Assembly (NCBI GenBank): GCA_019279435.1
Contig: JAAALK010000079.1
Span: 87,042,162 to 87,106,161 of the forward strand
From: Zizania palustris
Taxonomy: Eukaryota; Streptophyta; Magnoliopsida; Poales; Poaceae
Direction: 5' to 3'
DNA length: 64,000 nt
The translations under genes were made by a program, and so were the position numbers. The notes beneath the pieces are model-generated. The model searched no databases. It was given only the letters and a program-made list of their open reading frames with translations, and was not told the origin of the DNA. The stretch's first letter is position 1. Each line of letters opens with the position of its first letter. Positions 57,211-64,000 of the stretch are shown here, piece by piece.

Positions 57211-60200
57211 TCAATCCTCGAATAGCTCAGGATGCTGTGCCTTGAGTTCATCTTCTTTTTCCCATGTAGCTTCTTCTACTGGATGATTGCTCCACTGCAC
57301 TTTGCAGAAGCGGATTACTCGACTTCTGGTGGTCCTTTCTTTGACTTCCAATATCTTGACCGGTTTCTCCACATAAGTCAGATCTTCTTGGACATCCAAC
57401 TGCTGAAGATCCACTTGCTCCGTGGGGACGCGGAGACACTTCTTGAGTTGAGATACATGAAATACGTCATGCACTCCAGCCAATGAAGGTGGTAATTCCA
57501 ACTGATATGCGACTTCGCCTTGGCGTCGAATAACGGGAAATGGTCCAACATATCGAGGGGCCAACTTTCCTCTCATGTTAAATCGTTGAGTCCCACGAAG
57601 AGGTGTAACCCGAAGGTAGACATGATCTCCTTCTTCAAAAGCTAAGTCTCGACGGCGATTGTCTGCGTAGCTCTTCTGTCGAGATTGGGCTGTCTTGAGT
57701 CGGTCTCTGATAATCCGCACTTTCTCTTCGGCTTCACGGAGAATGTCGGTTCCGAATACTTGGGATTCACCCGTTTGGTCCCAAAGTAGAGGCGTTCTGC
57801 ACTTACGTCCATATAGAGCCTCAAAAGGAGACATCTGAAGACTGGCTTGATAACTATTGTTGTATGAACATTCTGCATAAGGCAAGCTCTTGTCCCAAGT
57901 GGCTCCAAAATCCAAAACACATGCTCGAAGCATATCCTCTAGTATCTGATTTACTCTTTCGGTTTGTCCATCTGTCTGAGGATGGTAGGCGGTACTGAAA
58001 TTCAATCTCGTGCCCATCTCCTCTTGGAGGTTCTTCCAAAAACGAGAGGTAAACTGACTTCCTCGGTCAGACACTATCTTTTTGGGCACTCCATGAAGAC
58101 ATACTATCCGGGCCATATACAGCTCTGCTAGCTTAGGGCCACTGAAGGTCGTCTTGACGGCTATGAAATGAGCTACTTTTGTAAGCCGATCAATGATCAC
58201 CCAAATAGAATCATACCCAAGTTGGGTCTTTGGTAATCCGGTGATGAAATCCATACCGATCTCTTCCCACTTCCATTCCGGCACTTTAAGTGGTTGTAAC
58301 AATCCTGCAGGTCTCTGATGTTCAGCTTTTACTCTTTTGCAGGTGTCACATTCGGCGACGAACTGGGCAATCTCTCTCTTCATGCTAACCCACCAATATC
58401 GTTCCTTCAGATCTTGGTACATCTTGGTACTGCCGGGATGAATGGAGTACAACGTCTCGTGGGCTTCTCTTAGGATAAGAGTCTTTATTTCAGGTTTATC
58501 CGGCACACATATCCGAGTTCCAAACCATATGGTGCCATTCTCGTCTTCTGAAAATCCGGGGGCCTTTCCTTGCCTCATATTCTTCTTAATGGCAGCTATA
58601 TCCGGGTCCTCTGACTGAGCTTCACGGATCTGCTCAAACAATACCGGTTGGGTCTCCAAGGTGGCTAGATAAGCTCTGGTGGTCAATCCAAGATTCAGTT
58701 TTTCCATCTCCTTACACAACAAGGGTGCGTGTTCTTGGATCATCATGGCGGTGCAATATCCTTTGCGACTTAAGGCATCAGCTACCACATTGGCTTTTCC
58801 TGGGTGGTAGTGAATACCCAAGTCATAGTCCTTGATTAGTTCCAACCATCGTCTTTGCCTCAGATTAAGGTCAGGCTGTGTGAAGATATACTTCAAGCTC
58901 TTGTGATCCGTAAAGATCTCACAGCGATTTCCAACCAAATAGTGCCTCCAAATCTTGAGGGCGTGCACTACGGCGGCTAATTCCAAATCATGGGTCGGAT
59001 AATTCAACTCATGGGGTCTCAATTGTCTGGAGGCATAAGAGATGACTTTTCCATCTTGCATAAGTACACATCCCAATCCCTGGCGAGATGCGTCGCAATA
59101 GACATGGAAATCTTTGCGGATATCCGGTAGGGTCAGTATAGGTGCAGACACCAAACGAGTCTTGAGGGTGCGGAAACTTTCCTCGCATTCAGGAGTCCAT
59201 TCAAACTTCTCTCCTTTCTGCAACAATCTGGTCATTGGCTTAGCTATCTTCGAAAAATTCTCGATAAATCTCCGATAATATCCGGCCAAGCCCAGAAAAC
59301 TCCGTATCTCAGATACGTTCGTGGGTGGCAACCAATCCGTAACTGCTTCTACGGTGGCAGGGTCTACTGCGATTCCTTGCGCAGAGATGATGTGTCCAAG
59401 GAACTTTACTTCTGCCGTCCAAAACTTGCATTTGCTGTACTTGGCATATAATTGATGTTCCCTTAACTTTCCTAGGGTTAACCGAAGGTGAGTCTCGTGC
59501 TCCTTCTGGTCCTTGGAATAAATAAGGATGTCGTCTATGAAGACTACGATGAACTTGTCCAGATATTCCATGAATACCTTATTCATCATATTCATGAAGA
59601 AGGCAGGGGCGTTGGTTAATCCAAAGGACATAACTGTACACTCATATAAACCATAACGGGTAGTGAAAGCCGTCTTGGGTATATCTTCTTCTCGAATCCT
59701 CAACTGATGGTAACCAGACCGGAGGTCGATCTTTGAGAATACCGTGGCTCCTTTGAGCTGGTCGAAGAGGTCATCGATCCGAGGCAACGGGTACTTATTC
59801 TTGATGGTTACTTCATTCAAAGCGCGGTAATCCACACACATACGCTTTGCCTTGTCTTCTTTCTTCTCGACAAAGATGACGGGAGCACCCCATGGTGATG
59901 TACTTGGTCTGATATAACCTTTCCTTTCCAGATCTTCCAACTGTTGCTTCATCTCAGCTAACTCGTTGGCGGCCATCCGGTATGGTCGCTTATAAATAGG
60001 AGTTGTTCCGGGCACCAAGTCAATCCTGAATTCGATATCCCTCTTAGGTGGCATTCCTGGTAGATCCTCTGGAAACACGTCCGGGTACTCACAGACTATC
60101 GGTATCTCCTCCAAGGTAATCTGATGTAGTCTTGTTCTTCCGGCCTTCATGCTGGGCATCTGGAATGTGACTATAATCCCTTCTTCATTAGTCACCGTTA

Positions 60201-61689
60201 CTTTTCTCTGGGCACATTCTATCACACCTTGGTGCTTATTTAGCCAATCCATCCCTAGAATGAGGTCCAAACCTTGACATTCTATTAGAATGGGGTCGGC
60301 CCAAAATATCGTGCCTTGGATATCTACCCATATCCTTGGACTAAAAGAGCAAGCGAGGGTTTGCTTTCCCGGGGTAGCTATTAGTACTGGCCTGGGTAGT
60401 TTACTTATGTCCAGTGCATTATTTTCCACAAAAGCAGTTGATATAAAGGAGTGGGTAGCTCCGGTGTCAAATAATACCACTGCATGAGATGAATGAACCA
60501 TAAACTTACCCATGACAATCTCCGGTGCAGCCTGGGCTTCTTCGGCGGAGACGTGGTTCACTTTGGCGCGGACGGCGGGGTTGGAGGTGACTCCTTGAGC
60601 TCTCTTGGGGTGGGGGCACTGGTGGGAGTAGTGTCCCTCTTGGCGGCAGTTGAAGCACACCACAGGCTTGCCATGCCTGTCTCTCAAAACCTCCGGCTTC
60701 TTGGCCGGGGCAACTGGAACGGTCGGTGCGACTGGAGCGGTGCGAGGTTGACTGGCTCCGGCGTTGGCAGCTGGTGGCGCCGGGCGATATACTGGCCGGG
60801 GGTGGTATTGTGGCGCTGGTGGAGGTGGAGCAAAACGGGGTCTTTGGGCCATACCCTGGTTCTGCCTAAAGGCAATCATGCGCTTCTTCTTCAAATCGAC
60901 CTTGTTCTGCTGGGTCTCCTGCATGATCGCTTTGTTCACCAACTTCTGGAAGTTGGTGAAGTCTCCAGAGATGAGTTGCAGAGACAACTCGTCCTTCAGT
61001 CCCCGGAGGAACTTGGCCTGTCTGGCCGCATCCGTACGGACCTCTTCAGGTGCGTACCTGGCCAACCTGTTAAACTCGTGCAGATATTCCGTTACGGACC
61101 TGCTCCCCTGCTGCAGGTCCCTAAACTCCTGTTGCTTCTGAGCAACGATGCCGTCGGGGATGTGAGCGGCACGGAAGGCAGCCGAGAACTCTGCCCAAGT
61201 GTGGGCGTGGCCCTCGGGCAGAGTCTCGCGGTGGTTGTCCCACCACTCAGCGGCGGGACCATGCAGCTGGTGGGTGGCGAAGGCCACCCTCTCCTGCTCG
61301 GTGCAGGTCAGTAGATCGAGTTTCTTCTCGATCGCCCGCAACCAATCCCCAGCCTCCATGGGGTTGGTGGTGCTCGAGAAGGTCGGTGGGCGGACTCGGA
61401 GGAACTCCGAGAGCTGGGTTGCGGGAGCGGGAGCTGGTGTGGCGGGGCGGGGCAGCTCGGGCTGTTGGTGGAGGCGGAAGAAGTGAGCCTGCTGCTCCTG
61501 CATCTGCTGCTGCTGCTGCTGCATCTGGTGCAGAAGGGCTGAGACCAACTGGTTTTGCGTGGCCATCATCTCAGCCAAGGTGGGGTGGTTGGCGACCGGG
61601 GCCTGCCTCTGCCCGGTGGCTCCCCACTGTGGCAGGTTGCCACTCTCCCCTCCGTTCTGAGGAGCATCTGATCCCTGGGTGTTGGTCAT
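57211..61689 (-). CDS. gag-pol polyprotein of chromovirus B, intact
   Basis: One open frame of 1492 codons from ATG 61689 (MTNTQG); an upstream in-frame ATG at 61710 is less likely because element A starts at the equivalent of 61689. Numbering from 61710, domains are: Gln-rich stretch (63-74); retrotransposon gag (110-240); zinc knuckle CFNCRQEGHYSHQC (352-365); protease LFDTGATHSF (413-422) and LILGMDWL; RT with FIDD (724-727); RNase H (YCDAS 871, TDHKSL 934, GKANVVADALSR 971); integrase zinc-binding H1083, H1091, C1121, C1124 and catalytic D1154, D1215, E1251; C-terminal chromodomain (about 1445-1495, KVQWSNHPVEEATW). All catalytic residues that I can check are present. The chromodomain is known in this group to guide insertion to marked heterochromatin. 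Confidence 0.95.
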   Translation of the reverse strand: MTNTQGSDAPQNGGESGNLPQWGATGQRQAPVANHPTLAEMMATQNQLVSALLHQMQQQQQQMQEQQAHFFRLHQQPELPRPATPAPAPATQLSEFLRVRPPTFSSTTNPMEAGDWLRAIEKKLDLLTCTEQERVAFATHQLHGPAAEWWDNHRETLPEGHAHTWAEFSAAFRAAHIPDGIVAQKQQEFRDLQQGSRSVTEYLHEFNRLARYAPEEVRTDAARQAKFLRGLKDELSLQLISGDFTNFQKLVNKAIMQETQQNKVDLKKKRMIAFRQNQGMAQRPRFAPPPPAPQYHPRPVYRPAPPAANAGASQPRTAPVAPTVPVAPAKKPEVLRDRHGKPVVCFNCRQEGHYSHQCPHPKRAQGVTSNPAVRAKVNHVSAEEAQAAPEIVMGKFMVHSSHAVVLFDTGATHSFISTAFVENNALDISKLPRPVLIATPGKQTLACSFSPRIWVDIQGTIFWADPILIECQGLDLILGMDWLNKHQGVIECAQRKVTVTNEEGIIVTFQMPSMKAGRTRLHQITLEEIPIVCEYPDVFPEDLPGMPPKRDIEFRIDLVPGTTPIYKRPYRMAANELAEMKQQLEDLERKGYIRPSTSPWGAPVIFVEKKEDKAKRMCVDYRALNEVTIKNKYPLPRIDDLFDQLKGATVFSKIDLRSGYHQLRIREEDIPKTAFTTRYGLYECTVMSFGLTNAPAFFMNMMNKVFMEYLDKFIVVFIDDILIYSKDQKEHETHLRLTLGKLREHQLYAKYSKCKFWTAEVKFLGHIISAQGIAVDPATVEAVTDWLPPTNVSEIRSFLGLAGYYRRFIENFSKIAKPMTRLLQKGEKFEWTPECEESFRTLKTRLVSAPILTLPDIRKDFHVYCDASRQGLGCVLMQDGKVISYASRQLRPHELNYPTHDLELAAVVHALKIWRHYLVGNRCEIFTDHKSLKYIFTQPDLNLRQRRWLELIKDYDLGIHYHPGKANVVADALSRKGYCTAMMIQEHAPLLCKEMEKLNLGLTTRAYLATLETQPVLFEQIREAQSEDPDIAAIKKNMRQGKAPGFSEDENGTIWFGTRICVPDKPEIKTLILREAHETLYSIHPGSTKMYQDLKERYWWVSMKREIAQFVAECDTCKRVKAEHQRPAGLLQPLKVPEWKWEEIGMDFITGLPKTQLGYDSIWVIIDRLTKVAHFIAVKTTFSGPKLAELYMARIVCLHGVPKKIVSDRGSQFTSRFWKNLQEEMGTRLNFSTAYHPQTDGQTERVNQILEDMLRACVLDFGATWDKSLPYAECSYNNSYQASLQMSPFEALYGRKCRTPLLWDQTGESQVFGTDILREAEEKVRIIRDRLKTAQSRQKSYADNRRRDLAFEEGDHVYLRVTPLRGTQRFNMRGKLAPRYVGPFPVIRRQGEVAYQLELPPSLAGVHDVFHVSQLKKCLRVPTEQVDLQQLDVQEDLTYVEKPVKILEVKERTTRSRVIRFCKVQWSNHPVEEATWEKEDELKAQHPELFED

Positions 61690-61869
61690 CCTGGAATTTC
61701 CAATGTACACATATTTATTTTGGGTGAACTTATTTATTTTTATTTCAAAATAATACCGTTCTTGCGGTTACATTTATTTATTCTCTCATTCATGCCTTAT
61801 ATTTTGACATGAATGCTAAATACAAGCAATCAAAATAAAAAGATAACCAATCAATCGTTAATACTACGT

Positions 61870-62676
61870 CTACGGCAGCTCGGGAGACGGCTCGATCTCG
61901 GGCTCGTGGGAGACGGGTGGGGTCGAGGAACTGGACGGTCCGGCGGGTGGTGCACTGCGGGAGATCCTCTTGGGCCTCACTGTGGGAGTCTGGATGGGTT
62001 TCTTCCGGCGAGGCGGAAGAGGTGCGATCTCCTCTATGTCCTTCTTTAACTCCTCGATCTGGTAGCGGAGGTGCGGGTTGGTGGCGACACGCTGTCGAAG
62101 AAGCTCATTCTGACGCCGCAACTCCTCTGCCTCGGCAGCCAATCGGTGTCCCTGCTGGATGCGGCGGCGAAGCTCTCCGTTCTCGCGGTTCAGATCCTCT
62201 GAAGAGTGTCGGTAGAAGCTGATGGTGTCGCGCTGTCCATTGGCGTCCTGCAGCGCCTCGTAATGAAGATCATCCATGGCCTCCAATAAGCGCATGGTAT
62301 GTCCAATCGCGGAATGACGCTGGGAGAGGGTGCTGACGAAGACGCTGTGGGGACTCCCTGGAGTGCGAAGAGGCACAAAGCGGAAGTCCGTGTCATAGAG
62401 CTCACTGTCGTATCTCATCCGGAGCTCCGTGAGTGCCTGGAGGGCGGTGCGCTGACTGGCCACCAGGAAGGTAGGTCCTCCTCCGCGGTAGGTGTGAGCT
62501 GTCTGAGGGGAGGGCTGGACGACGACGGTGACCTCGCAGTAGCTTTCTTCCTCGTCGGGGAAGACTCCATGGTACATCGGCTCTTGCTCGAAGCCGAGGA
62601 AACTGACGAGCATGCGTAGCTCGCGGATGAATCCGGCCTCGTCACGAAGGTTCCCGTTCATGGTACGGATCGGCAT
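61870..62676 (-). CDS. Extra ORF upstream of gag in chromovirus B (268 aa), function unknown
   Basis: Intact frame between the primer-binding site and gag; the stop is 180 bp before the gag ATG. Residues 13-90 read, by eye, as helix (FIRELRMLVSFLGF), three strands (MYHGVFP, CEVTVVV, HTYRGGG) and a helix (SQRTALQALTELRMRY), the order and approximate sequence style of a double-stranded-RNA-binding domain. Residues 91-150 hold conserved RTPGSPHS and LEAMDDLHYEAL. Residues 159-227 have heptad Leu/Glu/Arg character of a coiled coil. Residues 231-250 are basic (PRRKKPIQ, RPKRISR), then a Pro/Ser/Glu tail. Homologous to 8793-9572 in element A. The ATG immediately follows CTCTCTTTTGTAG, a strong splice-acceptor match. 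The RNA-binding idea is inference; no catalytic motif is seen. Confidence 0.85.
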   Translation of the reverse strand: MPIRTMNGNLRDEAGFIRELRMLVSFLGFEQEPMYHGVFPDEEESYCEVTVVVQPSPQTAHTYRGGGPTFLVASQRTALQALTELRMRYDSELYDTDFRFVPLRTPGSPHSVFVSTLSQRHSAIGHTMRLLEAMDDLHYEALQDANGQRDTISFYRHSSEDLNRENGELRRRIQQGHRLAAEAEELRRQNELLRQRVATNPHLRYQIEELKKDIEEIAPLPPRRKKPIQTPTVRPKRISRSAPPAGPSSSSTPPVSHEPEIEPSPELP

Positions 62677-62800
62677 CTACAAAAGAGAGAAAATTTTTGT
62701 GAAAACCTTAGAAGATGAGAGGATAAGTAATCTTTTGTAAAATATAGTGAATATATATAGGTCCTAAGGTCAGGTCTGTTTGGCTTCCTACAGTCAAGTC

Positions 62801-62813
62801 GGCTCTGATACCA
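62801..62813 (-). other. Primer-binding site of chromovirus B
   Basis: The minus-strand reading TGGTATCAGAGCC is of the initiator-Met type, three bases (AGA) from the LTR edge, as in element A. Confidence 0.9.
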
Positions 62814-62816
62814 TCT

Positions 62817-64000
62817 TGTCGCGCCCCGATTTAATAAATCAGGACCTTTATTGAAATTCCAAAGAAAATCAATAAACCAAGACGTTCATAAAGCGACCAC
62901 GTACAATACGGGCAATCATTCACGGTTCGTAGACCGCATTAATACAAAAGTGAATGAAAGTGAAGAGAAACTAATAAAATAAGGGTCCTAGATGAACGCC
63001 TCCTTCCAGTCTCGCCTTGACTGGGTCGCTACTCCAGACCTTCATCCTCCTCGTAGTAGACTGGCTCTGATGTTGTAAGTCAACGGGGTGAGTACAGATG
63101 TACTCAGCAAGCCACCGAATGCAAATATAATGCAAGGTAATAACAAGGGTGATATTGGCTAATTCAGCGGAAGCAGCATATGTGTAAAGCTTTAAATGTG
63201 AGCAAGTTATTAGTACGGAAAAGTAAATATGTGCATGTGTATCATCATCTTCTAACTCGAGGGGTACAGTCAGCCCCACCTCGCTCAACAGTCCTTACGT
63301 GCCATGAATAACTTGAACATTCAAACAATTGTAAACTAACTGCGAGTAATCACACAACCCGCCCTTGACCGTGGGCTCGGCTTTTCGAAAAGATTGAATT
63401 ACTCTGATCAGAGATGTACCACTGTACCCACAAGGCACGCACTCATCACCTACACCGAAGTGTAACGAGATGACCCATCACACGGGAACTCGTGCCAAAA
63501 CCTTCCATATAGTCCTCCCCGACTCAATAGCACCCTCTTATGGGTTTCATATGGTGTCCCGACGCATCGGAGCCCCACCATACCCCCCCTTGAGCCTCGT
63601 CGGTACAAGTCGCCCGCAGGCTAGCCCCTTGCCCCCTCCTCTATGGTGCTTCAAGCCGGAGTATTCCATACTTCCAGTTAGGACTTACCCATTAGACTTG
63701 TGGTTGGTACGGAAGTGCTTTGCAACAGATCCCGCAGACCGGTCCTTATAGTGCCCCGGGTGCGACAAACCAGTGCCCGAGCTTGCACCCGGAACCCACC
63801 ATACTTATAACCTAGCCAACTCCAACAGAGTCCAGAGACGAGAATAACAGGGAAATTCTTATACAGAAATTCAGCTATCTACGACTCGTTCTTTTTAACC
63901 TATAGCAGTTGTGCCGGTACATTGGGCACTAGCTAATATTTTTATAGTAGAGTGACAAGGAGTTAAGGCTCAATAAGCATGGCTTGGGTTTGCACACAAG
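62817..64000 (-). repeat. 5' LTR of chromovirus B, partial (1184 of about 3310 bp)
   Basis: In register with 53859-55042 and with no difference noticed. The remainder lies beyond the window. Confidence 0.92.

Larger units (their letters stand above)
53859..64000 (-). mobile_element. Chromovirus (Tekay/Del-like) element B, apparently intact, runs off the window
   Basis: Minus strand: partial 5' LTR (64000-62817), spacer AGA, primer-binding site TGGTATCAGAGCC (62813-62801), extra ORF (62676-61870), gag-pol (61689-57211), polypurine tract, 3' LTR (57168-53859). No difference was noticed between 53859-55042 and 62817-64000, and corresponding frames are in register at offset 8958 (for example 54013 and 62971). 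Both coding frames are open. It is related to element A (same primer site, spacer, polypurine tract, LTR start and gene order) but a clearly different family member. The left flank is GTTCA; the matching copy lies outside. Confidence 0.94.

Noticed and set aside
60493..61314. 273-codon plus-strand frame
   Set aside because: Antisense shadow of the intact chromovirus gag.

Overview
This window is nuclear DNA of a flowering plant, almost certainly a grass and probably panicoid. The signs are intron-containing genes with GT-AG introns, GC-rich coding exons in AT-rich flanks, a plant 40S ribosomal protein gene with site II and telo-box promoter motifs, and dense nested grass-type transposons (Tekay/Del-like chromoviruses with LTRs over 3 kb, a Sirevirus-like Copia, CACTA, Ac/Ds-type hAT, Tourist and Stowaway elements). 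The species cannot be fixed from the sequence alone.

Four host genes are supported, all on the minus strand. Two are copies of a small GPI-anchored lipid-transfer-like protein gene (1846-2509 and 21140-21810), about 19 kb apart, with shared flanks. The third is RPS18 (34131-36497; four coding exons, 152 aa). The fourth is a large PHD-finger/acetyltransferase chromatin regulator of the ROS4/IDM1 type (40113-50595; eight coding exons, 1499 aa by my splice model). Its introns carry a truncated gag-only retroelement, a solo LTR and a Tourist-like MITE.

The rest is mostly mobile DNA. 1-910: 5' end of a minus-strand LTR element. 3493-3990: an LTR-like remnant. 4048-18130: a decayed plant-mobile-domain (PMD) gene split by a Ds-like hAT element (4202-4867) and by a complete but mutated chromovirus, element A (5278-17664, target duplication GAGAC). 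18146-24380: CACTA-like subterminal and AT-rich repeats on both sides of lipid-transfer copy 2. 24623-33390: a Copia element on the minus strand (target duplication ACATC) with unequal LTRs. 37477-39114: a hAT-like element holding two adjacent Tourist-type insertions. 51853-52080: a Stowaway MITE. 52439-53858: one end of a CACTA element. 53859 to the window end: chromovirus element B on the minus strand, with an uninterrupted gag-pol frame and no LTR difference noticed over the 1184 bp visible in both copies.

The best candidate for under-described biology is an extra ORF between the primer-binding site and gag in both chromoviruses (intact in B, broken in A). Its N-terminal part has an order of predicted elements like a double-stranded-RNA-binding fold, followed by a coiled coil and a basic proline-rich tail, and its ATG directly follows a splice-acceptor-like sequence in both elements. 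Extra 5' ORFs have been reported before in grass chromoviruses, so the ORF's existence may not be new; the fold and splicing ideas are inferences.
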